A stretch of 64,000 bases of DNA from Micromonospora mirobrigensis. Its GTDB lineage: Bacteria; Actinomycetota; Actinomycetes; Mycobacteriales; Micromonosporaceae. This document shows positions 9,044 through 15,880 of this stretch, piece by piece. The notes below the pieces were generated by a model that was not told the origin of the DNA, ran no database searches, and worked only from the letters and a program-made list of their open reading frames with translations. Position 1 is the stretch's first letter. Every line of letters begins with the position of its first letter. Made by a program: the position numbers and the translations under genes. Location of the stretch: positions 434,001-498,000 of the forward strand of contig NZ_FMCX01000001.1 in the NCBI RefSeq assembly GCF_900091555.1, read 5' to 3'.

Positions 9044-10119
9044 CGGGCCAGGGCCTCGGCGCGCAGCCGGGCCGCGGCCCGCAGCAGCGCGGCGGCCTCC
9101 GCCTGCTCCGGCTCCGGGGCCCGCTCGCCGGCGGCCAGCGCCAGCACCTGCGCCACGTCGGCGACGCCGCCGAGCGCCTCCCGCACCGGCCGGCCCATCG
9201 CCCCGGTCCGCTCCCGGGCCTCCTGCCGGCAGAAGTACGCCAACTCGCAGGCGGCCAGGCACTCCGGCGCGTAGCGGGCCTCCACAGTTGACAGCCCGGC
9301 GGTCAACGTCGCCGGGTCGGCCGTCGGGTCGGCGGTGAACCCGGCCGGCACCCGGGCCAGCAGGTCCTCGATCCGGTCCATCCGGTCCAGCTGCCGGCGC
9401 AGCACCAGCAGCTGCCGGCGCACGTCCACCAGGCTGGCCACCGGCTGGTTGGTGAAGTCGCGCGGGCAGACCAGCACCACCTCGTGCGACACCAGCTCCG
9501 GATCGCGTCCCTGCTCGGCGAGCAGCTCGCGCAGCGCCAGCACGTAGACGGCGGCCTGGATGGCGGCGCCGGAGACCTTGGCCGGGTCGGCCTGGCCGTC
9601 CACCACCGGGAACGACTTGATCTCCACCACGTGGAACCGGCCGGCCAGCCGGGCGGCCACCAGGTCCGGCTCCAGGTGCACCCGCTGCCCGGCCACGGCC
9701 AGCCCCAGCAGCGGATGGTCGAACAGCGCCGCGTCGTCCCCCGGAGCGGTCAACGCCGCGCGGGACCGCTCGTGGCGGTCCGGTAGGTCCTCGGCGCCGC
9801 CCAGGTCCGTCCAGCTCGCCGCCGCCGGCACCGGTACGCCCAACCGCTCGGCCACCAGTCGCAGCAGCTCGGCCCCGCCGTCGGCCTTCACCCGCGCCTC
9901 GAACGCGTTGCCCCGGGTGATGGCGAACCTCGACTGCCCGAACCGGGCCGGGAACCCGACCCGCTCGGCGAGGCGCGGCTTGTCCACCCCGGCGCCGTCG
10001 AGCACCGCCCGCCGGGTGCAGCCCGGATTGCCGGTCAGCGCGGCGATCGTCCGGGCGTTGTGCCGCTTCGGCGGCACGTCGCCGCGGATCTCGGCCAGGC
10101 GCTGCGCGGTGTTCGTCAT
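9040..10119 (-). CDS. Cas4/RecB-like PD-(D/E)XK nuclease with Fe-S cluster cysteines
   Basis: 359 residues. Nuclease motifs appear in order: E74 in GNAFEARV, D152 in LEPDLV, E166-x-K168 in VEIKSF, and Q188-x3-Y192 in QAAVY, the full RecB/Cas4 set. One cysteine before the nuclease core (C34) and three after it (C287, C291, C297; spacing C-x3-C-x5-C) match the split 4Fe-4S ligand layout of Cas4 and AddB. The predicted activity is a metal-dependent exo- or endonuclease on DNA. There are no cas genes nearby. It overlaps the MFS gene upstream (ATGA) and the unknown gene downstream (GTGA). It could be a repair or defence nuclease. Confidence 0.8.
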   Translation of the reverse strand: MTNTAQRLAEIRGDVPPKRHNARTIAALTGNPGCTRRAVLDGAGVDKPRLAERVGFPARFGQSRFAITRGNAFEARVKADGGAELLRLVAERLGVPVPAAASWTDLGGAEDLPDRHERSRAALTAPGDDAALFDHPLLGLAVAGQRVHLEPDLVAARLAGRFHVVEIKSFPVVDGQADPAKVSGAAIQAAVYVLALRELLAEQGRDPELVSHEVVLVCPRDFTNQPVASLVDVRRQLLVLRRQLDRMDRIEDLLARVPAGFTADPTADPATLTAGLSTVEARYAPECLAACELAYFCRQEARERTGAMGRPVREALGGVADVAQVLALAAGERAPEPEQAEAAALLRAAARLRAEALAR

Positions 10120-11522
10120 GATCCGCCAGGATAGGCGCTTCCCGCCGCCGTGGCCCGTCGCAGGCCGCGCCGGGCCAGCACGGCCGTGGCGACCGCGGCG
10201 GCCAGAGCCAGGCCGGTCATCGCCCAGAGCACGGTACGCAGCCCGCCGGTGAACCCGGGGTCGGCGAGCCGGCCACCGGTGGTGCTGGCCAGGACCGCGC
10301 CCACCACGGCGATGGCGACCGTCTCGCTGGCCAGCCGCGCTGTGTTGATCATCCCGGCGCCGGTGGCGGCCCTTTCCGGGGCGACGCTGCCGATCGCGAT
10401 CGCGTCCAGCAGCCCGATCGAGAGCCCCACGCCCACCCCGATGGTCAGCAGCGGACCGGCCAACGTGCCGGTGCCCGCGTGCGGGCCCAGCACCGTCGCC
10501 CAGGCCGCCCCGGCGCCGACCACCGCCACCGACACCACGGTGACCGTGGTGGCCGGCACCAGCCGGGTCAGCACCCCGGTGAGCAGCGGCAGCACCAGCG
10601 TCGGCGCGGTGAGCAGGATCAGCGTGGCGCCCGCCGCGCCCGGGCTCACCCCCACCACCGTGGTCAGGTACGACGGCAGGTAGACCAGCAGCGGCACCAG
10701 CACCGCGACGATGGTGGCCGCCGCCAGGCAGATGCCGACGAACCGGGGGTTCGCCAGCAGGGAGAGGTCGAACATCGGATGGGCGCTGCGCCGCTCCACC
10801 CGGACGAACGCCACCAGCAGCGCCACCGCGGCGACGAACGCGGCCACGATCACCGGGGCCGACCAGCCGAACTCGGGTCCCTGCACGAAACCGAAGATGA
10901 GCAGCAGCAACGCGGCGGTGAAGGTGACCGTGCCCGGCCAGTCCACCCGGCCCGCCCCGGGCTGGCGGGACTCCGGCAGCAGCGGCACCAGCACGACCAG
11001 CACCAGCGCGGCCACCAGGGCCGGGGCGGCGAACACCGCCCGCCAGCCGAACGCCTCGATGAGCAGCCCGGCGATCGACGGGCCGAAGGCCAGGCCGGCG
11101 CCGATGGTGGTGCCGAAGACACCGAAGGCGCGGGCCCGGGCCCGACCGTGGAACGCCCCGGCGAGCAGCGCGGAGGCGCTCGTCGCGGCGGCGGCCGCCC
11201 CGACGCCGGACAGCGCGCGGGCCAGGTCCAGCAGGACGATGCCCTGGGCGACCGAGGCGAGCAGGCCGCCCGCGGCGAACAGGGCCAGGCCGACCGCGTA
11301 CACCCGGCGCCGACCGAACAGGTCGGCCAGCGCGCCGGTGGCGAGCATGAAGCTGGCGAAGGTGGCGTTGTAGCCGTTCACCACCCACTGCACGGCGGCG
11401 AGCCCGGCGTCCAGGTCGCGGCCCACCTCCGGCAGGGCGACCGACGCGCCGGTCAGCGAGACCGGCAGCGCCAGCGTGGACAGCAGGACGGCGACCAGCA
11501 CGACGGCCGGGTGATTGCGCAC
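10116..11522 (-). CDS. MFS transporter, DHA2-like 14-helix drug exporter
   Basis: 468 residues, hydrophobic throughout. The first half has the exporter-type sequences ALPEVGRDLDAGLAAVQWVVNGY and GALADLFGRRRVYAVGL (the conserved motif-A loop) and a motif-C-like GAGLAFGPSIAGLL. Length and spacing fit a 14-helix proton-driven exporter of the EmrB/QacA type; the substrate is unknown. The GTG start at 11520-11522 follows GGGGAG, and TAGGCT (11550-11555, minus strand) is a fair -10. Its TGA overlaps the ATG of the Cas4-like nuclease, an odd pairing of exporter and nuclease in one operon. Confidence 0.9.
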   Translation of the reverse strand: MRNHPAVVLVAVLLSTLALPVSLTGASVALPEVGRDLDAGLAAVQWVVNGYNATFASFMLATGALADLFGRRRVYAVGLALFAAGGLLASVAQGIVLLDLARALSGVGAAAAATSASALLAGAFHGRARARAFGVFGTTIGAGLAFGPSIAGLLIEAFGWRAVFAAPALVAALVLVVLVPLLPESRQPGAGRVDWPGTVTFTAALLLLIFGFVQGPEFGWSAPVIVAAFVAAVALLVAFVRVERRSAHPMFDLSLLANPRFVGICLAAATIVAVLVPLLVYLPSYLTTVVGVSPGAAGATLILLTAPTLVLPLLTGVLTRLVPATTVTVVSVAVVGAGAAWATVLGPHAGTGTLAGPLLTIGVGVGLSIGLLDAIAIGSVAPERAATGAGMINTARLASETVAIAVVGAVLASTTGGRLADPGFTGGLRTVLWAMTGLALAAAVATAVLARRGLRRATAAGSAYPGGS

Positions 11523-11746
11523 GATTCTCCCCGTTCGGACAACCGGCCCAGCCTAGTCCCGGCCGGTCAGCGCCCCGCCGAGCGGTTCCACGGCGAACGC
11601 GGCGAGGCCGCGCCCGCGTCGGGGCGACCACGGCGCCGGTGCCGGCGGCCGGGCGTGCACGGGGGGCGGGAGACGGTGTGCACCGGGGCCGGGGGCGGCT
11701 GGACCGGCTGCCGACCGATCAGCCAGCAGAGGAAGCGGGCCACGTC

Positions 11747-11980
11747 TCAGCCGACCGGGAGGCGACGCGCCTCGGACTTCGACAGGTCGTACTCGGCGCC
11801 GCAGAAGGTGCACTGCTGCGCGTAGCGGGTGCGGATCGGGATCAGCGGGATGAAGAAGAGGGTGAACTTCGTGGCCCGCCGGGTGATCACCTGCGCGGCG
11901 TTGTTGCCGCAGTTCGGGCAGACCCGGTGCGCGACGCCCGACCGGTCGACCTTGGTCCGCAGACCGAAGATGAAGAACAT
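11747..11980 (-). CDS. small zinc-ribbon protein
   Basis: 77 residues. Two CxxC knuckles, CPNCG near residue 21 and CTFCG near 57, form a zinc ribbon and flank a hydrophobic stretch (FTLFFIPLIPI) that probably packs against or touches the membrane. Proteins of this size and pattern are common in actinobacteria and uncharacterised. The ATG at 11978-11980 is the first start of the domain; the longer open frame upstream is out of keeping with the family length. It lies between the MFS operon and the protease gene, all on the same strand. Confidence 0.75.
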   Translation of the reverse strand: MFFIFGLRTKVDRSGVAHRVCPNCGNNAAQVITRRATKFTLFFIPLIPIRTRYAQQCTFCGAEYDLSKSEARRLPVG

Positions 11981-12116
11981 CGCCCGGCAGTACCCAGCCG
12001 GCCCCGATTTTGCACCTGCCAATTTTCGGCGCTGCCGCCGGTGCCTCCTGGTGCTCCGTCCGCCGCTACAGACCTGAGAGCGTGGACGACTCAGCGACCG
12101 GCCCGCACCACCGGCG

Positions 12117-12930
12117 TCAGGCTTGGAGGCGGGCGACCACGGCGCGGACCGTGTCGACCGGGATGGCGAAGCCCAGACCGATGCTGCCGCTGTCCTCGCC
12201 GGTGGTGGCGATCGCGACGTTGATGCCGACCACCCGCCCGGCGGTGTCCACCAGCGCACCGCCGGAATTGCCGTGGTTGATCGCCGCGTCGGTCTGCACC
12301 AGCCCGGACAGGTCGTCGACCGAGCGGCCCAGGGCGGAGACGATGCCCGAGGTGACCGTCCCGGCCAGGCCGAGCGGGCTGCCGAACGCCAGCACCGCGT
12401 CACCGACGTGCAGGGTCGCGTCGCTGCCCAGCGTCGCCGGGGTCAACCCGGACAGGCCCGAGGCGCGCAGCAGCGCCAGGTCCGCCCGGCTGTCCCGGCC
12501 GACCACGGTGGCCGGCGCGGTACGCCCGTCGGCCAACTCTACGGTGGCCCGGCCGCCGGAGGCCACCACGTGCGCGTTGGTGAGGATCAGGCCGTCGGCG
12601 TCGAGGACCACCCCGGAGCCGAGGACGGTGCCGCCGCTGCCGTCGACCTGGACGGTGACGATGCTCGGCGACACCGCCGCGACCACCCCGGAGAGCGAGT
12701 CGATGCTCGTGGTCGCGGCGGCCAACGGCGTGCCGCCGCCGGCCATCCGCTCCGCGACCAGCGCGCCGGACGTACCGCTGCCCAGGACCAGCACCAGCGC
12801 GAGCCCGGCGGCGGCCAGCCGGCGCCGACGGTGCGACGACGCCGGCGCGGCCGGCAGGTCGCCCGGCGGCTGGTGCGGCGGCGGGCGGCGCGGGGTCGGT
12901 GGGCGCGGGACGGGTCAACGTGTCGAGCAT
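12117..12930 (-). CDS. membrane-anchored trypsin-like (HtrA-type) serine protease, N-terminal frameshift
   Basis: The catalytic domain is intact, with His in LTNAHVV, Asp in RADLALL and Ser in HGNSGGALVD; no PDZ domain follows. The ATG at 12928-12930 has an excellent ribosome site (GAGGAGGACCG) and begins MLDTLTRP, but its frame differs by one from the catalytic frame. The catalytic frame runs upstream through a Pro-rich cytoplasmic stretch, RRRR and a hydrophobic anchor (LAAAGLALVLVLGSG) with no start codon; the only start in it (GTG 12792-12794) would cut the anchor in half. A single-base indel near 12880-12915, real or a sequencing error, explains this. Without it: an anchored extracytoplasmic protease. 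Confidence 0.75.
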
Positions 12931-13067
12931 CGGTCCTCCTCGGTCCGGCGATGGCACCACCGTCGCGCGGTCCGCTGGAGCCGCCTTGTGGAGTTCCTGT
13001 GCGAACGCCGTGCGTGCCGGTAGGTTCGGCGGCATCCGCACCGTCATCGATCGGGAGGCCGGCTGCC

Positions 13068-13595
13068 GTGTCGCACATCGAGACCATCACCGGTGAGCTG
13101 CGCGCCCTCGCCGCCGGGGTCGAACGGGCGCAGGGGCTCGTCGGCGCCGCCGACAAGCAGGCCCAGGACGTCGCGCTGCGGGCCGCCGGCGCCGGCTTCG
13201 CGGCGGTCGCGGCCGGCGTGGTCCGGGTACGCGGCGCGATCGGCGAACTGCGGGGTGGCCTCGGTGCGCTCGCCACCTCCCTCGGCGAGGCGACCACCGT
13301 CACCGCGACCGTCCCGCACCAGGCCACCCCGCAGGAGACCATCGCCGGGCTGACCCCGGTCCGGCAGGCCGTCGACGGTGCCCGGCAGGCCACCGCCCGC
13401 AGCATCGCCCAGGTCGGCGAGGTGCAGCAGCTCGCCCGGGTGGTGTTGCAGGGCGGTCAGCCGGGGCCGATGCTGGCCGCCCTGGACAGCGTCAAGCAGG
13501 TGCTCACGCTGGTGGTGCAGCGCACCGGCACCGCCGGGCGGGCCGTCGACGCCGCCGTCGCCGAGGCCCGCCAACTCGGCGCCACCACCGACTGA
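13068..13595 (+). CDS. small Ala-rich helical protein (possible DUF6244 type)
   Basis: 175 residues, almost entirely helix-forming, rich in Ala, Val, Gly and Gln with heptad-like spacing, and without a signal peptide or cysteine. The GTG at 13068-13070 begins SHIETITGELRALAAGVERA and follows a GGGAGG. From memory it resembles the ~175-residue family labelled DUF6244 in Micromonospora, which I cannot verify here. The pattern recalls WXG100-like or coil proteins of secretion-associated loci, but no secretion genes are near. Function unknown. Confidence 0.7.
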   Translation: MSHIETITGELRALAAGVERAQGLVGAADKQAQDVALRAAGAGFAAVAAGVVRVRGAIGELRGGLGALATSLGEATTVTATVPHQATPQETIAGLTPVRQAVDGARQATARSIAQVGEVQQLARVVLQGGQPGPMLAALDSVKQVLTLVVQRTGTAGRAVDAAVAEARQLGATTD

Positions 13596-13608
13596 CCGAC
13601 CCACCTTT

Positions 13609-13630
13609 GAGTTTAGCAATCGCTATACTC
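13609..13630 (+). promoter_or_regulatory. operator/promoter of toxin-antitoxin locus
   Basis: GAGTTTAGC (13609-13617) and GCTATACTC (13622-13630) form an inverted repeat with one mismatch and a 4-bp spacer. The right arm contains TATACT (13624-13629), a strong -10, which ends 6 nt before the ATG at 13636. The transcript is therefore probably leaderless, and the HTH antitoxin could repress it by covering the -10. Confidence 0.6.
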
Positions 13631-13635
13631 ATCCC

Positions 13636-14001
13636 ATGGATTCACCGGGCTGAGATGTCTTCATCGTCGACGAGGTTCGCGCCTGGATCGAGATGCTCGA
13701 CCCGGCGACGTACGCACGAGTGGTGCAGGCGATCGACGTACTGGCCGAGTCGGGGCCCGGACTCGGCCGTCCACTCGTGGACGCCATAAGAGGCTCGACG
13801 ATCGCTAATCTCAAGGAACTGCGACCGGGGACGGTACGCATCCTGTTCGTCTTCGATCCATGGCGATCCAGCATCCTGCTGGTCGCCGGCGACAAAGCTG
13901 GGCAGTGGAATGCGTGGTACCAGCAGGCCATCCCGCTTGCCGAGCAACGCTACGAGCTATATCTGAAGGAACGGGCGCAGGAAGAAGGGGGGCCGTCGTG
14001 A
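13636..14001 (+). pseudogene. HigB/Gp49-like RelE-superfamily toxin with in-frame TGA at codon 6
   Basis: The frame from ATG 13636 reads MDSPG, then TGA (13651-13653), then DVFIVDEVRAWIEMLDPATY. Toxins of this family start W-(D/E)-V before the first helix, so TGA stands where TGG (Trp) is expected. The rest is intact: GPGLGRPLVDAIRGS, NLKELRPGTVRILFVFDP and LLVAGDKAGQW are the ribonuclease-toxin core. Re-initiation at ATG 13693 would give 102 residues lacking the first strand. The 3' end overlaps the antitoxin start (GTGA). Either the toxin was disarmed by a point mutation, a shortened form is made, or the TGA is read through. Confidence 0.72.
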
Positions 14002-14315
14002 GCAACCACGTGCGCTGGGCGGACATCAGGGCGGAGTACGTACACCGGGCTGGCGGCGAGGAGGCCGTGGCGGCCGGTAAGCAGGAACTGCTGGCGGAGG
14101 TGGTGGGACACCGCCTGGCGGAGATCCGGCGTGCCCGAGGGTTGACCCAACAACAGGTCGCCGAGCGGATGGGTGTCTCGAAGGGCCGGGTGTCACAGAT
14201 CGAACAGGGGCAGATCTCCGGCCAGGAGGTAGTGGCCCGGTTCGCCGCCGCACTCGGCGGACGACTGCACCAGGCGATCTACTTCGACGACGGCGACATC
14301 GCCGCCATCGCCTGA
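13998..14315 (+). CDS. XRE-family helix-turn-helix antitoxin (HigA-like)
   Basis: 105 residues. An N-terminal helical arm (WADIRAEYVHRAGGEEAVAAGK) precedes an XRE helix-turn-helix (RRARGLTQQQVAERMGVSKG, then VSQIEQG) at about residues 45-80. The GTG start at 13998-14000 overlaps the toxin stop codon. The order toxin then antitoxin is that of higBA-type loci. It should bind the toxin and the inverted repeat at 13609-13630. A strong terminator hairpin follows 16 bp after the stop. Confidence 0.85.
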   Translation: MSNHVRWADIRAEYVHRAGGEEAVAAGKQELLAEVVGHRLAEIRRARGLTQQQVAERMGVSKGRVSQIEQGQISGQEVVARFAAALGGRLHQAIYFDDGDIAAIA

Positions 14316-14331
14316 ATCAGTCCGGACGGTC

Positions 14332-14363
14332 GCGGCCCGACCCCTCGTGAGGGGTCGGGCCGC
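14332..14363. terminator. bidirectional terminator hairpin
   Basis: Perfect 15-bp arms GCGGCCCGACCCCTC (14332-14346) and its complement (14349-14363) lie between the convergent antitoxin and SRPBCC genes. Confidence 0.75.
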
Positions 14364-14371
14364 ATGGACAG

Positions 14372-15232
14372 TCAGGCCGGCGCGACCGACGGCATCTCCA
14401 CGGCGAGCCAGATCGGTCGCCAGTCGGCCAGCTCGTGATAGCGGCGCAGCTCGGACAGGCCGGCCACGGTTCCGCTCCACGCCGCGTACGGCGGATTGCC
14501 CTCGTCGAAGCCGCTCTGCACGAAGGTCAGCTTCGTCTTCCCGTCGGATTCGGCCAGCTCCCAGGTGGTGACGCCGACCGGCCCCCAGTCGACGGACATT
14601 CGCCGGCCCGGCTCCAGGTCGACCACCTTCGCGGCGGGGCCGGCGTCGAAGCCGCCCATGGCGTACCGGCCGCCGACCCAGGGCTCGATGCCGATCGGGT
14701 AGCCGAACCAGGCGCTGGCCTGCTCGGAGTCGGTGAGTGAGGTCCAGACCCGGTCGACCGGGGCGGCGATCAGCAGCTCGCCGCGCAGGTCGGCGGAGGT
14801 GAAGTCGGTCCTCGGCAGCAGCGGCCGGCCGGTCAGGTGTGCGTCCAGGTTGGCCAGCGACAGCGCCCACCAGGTCTGGAGGACGCCGCGGATGCTGCTG
14901 CCGTCGAGCGCCTCGGCGAAGACGAAGTGGCTCTGGGTGAGCGTGAGGACGGTGGCGTCCGGCCCGTCGGGGGCCAGGGACATCTCGCTGGTGGTCTCCA
15001 CTCCGTCGAGGGTCCAGGCGAAGCGCAGGGTGTGCTCGTCGGCGTGCAGCAGTCGCTGGTGCGGCTCGTCCCCCTCCGGGGTGTGGCGGCCCCAGAACTC
15101 GTACCGGTGGGGCAGGTCGACCTCGGCGTGCTCGGCGAACCAGGTCCGCAGCTCGGTGGGGTCGGTCAGGGCGTGCCGGACGGCCTCGACGGGCGCGGCC
15201 AGCCGGACGCGCACGGTCAGCAGGTCACTCAT
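14372..15232 (-). CDS. tandem SRPBCC/AHSA1-domain protein
   Basis: 286 residues comprising two START/Bet v1-like domains: residues ~1-135 (RVRLAAPVEAVRHALTDPTELRTWF...) and ~145-280 (ELLIAAPVDRVWTSLTDSEQASAWFG...). AHSA1-type proteins hold hydrophobic ligands or bind chaperones. A pairing with an ArsR-type regulator is the usual arrangement, and here the ATG overlaps the end of the regulator gene by 8 bp, so translation is coupled. The function is probably a stress or ligand-responsive binding protein; substrate unknown. Confidence 0.87.
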   Translation of the reverse strand: MSDLLTVRVRLAAPVEAVRHALTDPTELRTWFAEHAEVDLPHRYEFWGRHTPEGDEPHQRLLHADEHTLRFAWTLDGVETTSEMSLAPDGPDATVLTLTQSHFVFAEALDGSSIRGVLQTWWALSLANLDAHLTGRPLLPRTDFTSADLRGELLIAAPVDRVWTSLTDSEQASAWFGYPIGIEPWVGGRYAMGGFDAGPAAKVVDLEPGRRMSVDWGPVGVTTWELAESDGKTKLTFVQSGFDEGNPPYAAWSGTVAGLSELRRYHELADWRPIWLAVEMPSVAPA

Positions 15233-15785
15233 CTGTTTCGCCTTTCGGGTAGCAGGCCACGGCGAGCTTGAAGGCGTCCCCTTCGGCGCCCCCGTAGCGG
15301 GTGAACAGGTCCTGGAGCGTGGATCGCAGGTCGTTCAGGAACTCCTGCCGGCGCTCGGCGGGCACCCGGATCTCGCCGGAGACGCCGATCGAGGGCAGCT
15401 CCGGGGCGGTGCGGTCGAGGTCGGCGACGTCGGCCTGGACCTGCTCCATCAGGTCCAGCAGGTAGCCGAGGCTCAGCTCGTCACTCGCCCGCCGCGTCCC
15501 GCCGATCCGGCCGACCAGTCGCGGCGAGAGCCAGTACGACCGGGCGACCGCCCGGTAGATGCCCTCGGTGATGCCGCGCACCTGGCGGGTGGTGACCTGC
15601 TCGGCCAGGCCGGCCGCCACCAGCTGCTTGACGTGGTAGTAGACCCGCTGCGGGGTCTGCTCCAGCCGGGCGGCGACCTCGGTGCAGGTCCGGGGCTCGG
15701 CGAGCTGCCGCAGCACCTCGATGCGTTGCGGCTTGAGCAGGGTCTCGGCCTGCTCGCGTTCTTCCAGGTACAGGACGTCTCTCAT
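15225..15785 (-). CDS. ArsR-type winged-helix transcriptional regulator
   Basis: 186 residues. The N-terminal winged helix (LLKPQRIEVLRQLAEPRTCTEVAARL and QTPQRVYYHVKQLVAAGL) is ArsR/HTH_20-like, followed by a helical C-terminal domain of the kind paired with SRPBCC effectors. I start it at ATG 15783-15785, because the earlier ATG at 15807-15809 lies inside the palindrome and promoter. With -35 TTGACA at 15818-15823 and -10 near 15795-15800, transcription would begin a few bases before 15785. The palindrome in the promoter suggests autorepression. Confidence 0.87.
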   Translation of the reverse strand: MRDVLYLEEREQAETLLKPQRIEVLRQLAEPRTCTEVAARLEQTPQRVYYHVKQLVAAGLAEQVTTRQVRGITEGIYRAVARSYWLSPRLVGRIGGTRRASDELSLGYLLDLMEQVQADVADLDRTAPELPSIGVSGEIRVPAERRQEFLNDLRSTLQDLFTRYGGAEGDAFKLAVACYPKGETDE

Positions 15786-15794
15786 GGAAAAATC

Positions 15795-15823
15795 AGTTTG
15801 TACGTACAAAAAGAGTTTGTCAA
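15795..15823 (-). promoter_or_regulatory. ArsR-gene promoter overlapped by a 14-bp palindrome
   Basis: TTGACA (complement of 15818-15823) and a -10-like CAAACT (complement of 15795-15800) are 17 bp apart. The perfect palindrome TTTGTACGTACAAA (15797-15810) fills the spacer and -10, a natural repressor site. Confidence 0.6.
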
Positions 15824-15830
15824 TGAGGTC

Positions 15831-15865
15831 GGCGAAAGGCCGCGCGGATCGCGCGGCCTTTCGCC
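15831..15865 (-). terminator. terminator hairpin after tmsB
   Basis: Perfect 16-bp arms GGCGAAAGGCCGCGCG (15831-15846) and its complement (15850-15865) with a 3-nt loop sit just past the tmsB stop. Confidence 0.7.
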
Positions 15866-15880
15866 GGGGTCAGTCGCCGG

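Noticed and set aside
9040..10119. Annotation as a CRISPR Cas4
   Set aside because: No repeats or other cas genes in 64 kb; the gene is longer than Cas4 and is coupled to unrelated genes.
11567..11743. 58-codon frame on the minus strand (starts VARFLCWLIG)
   Set aside because: High GC at third positions, but so is noncoding DNA here; no ribosome site, no recognised motif, Pro/Arg-rich end.
13693..14001. Toxin gene starting at ATG 13693 as an ordinary intact gene
   Set aside because: The promoter and operator fit ATG 13636, and the frame between the TGA and 13693 carries family residues, so this shorter start is at best a re-initiation product.
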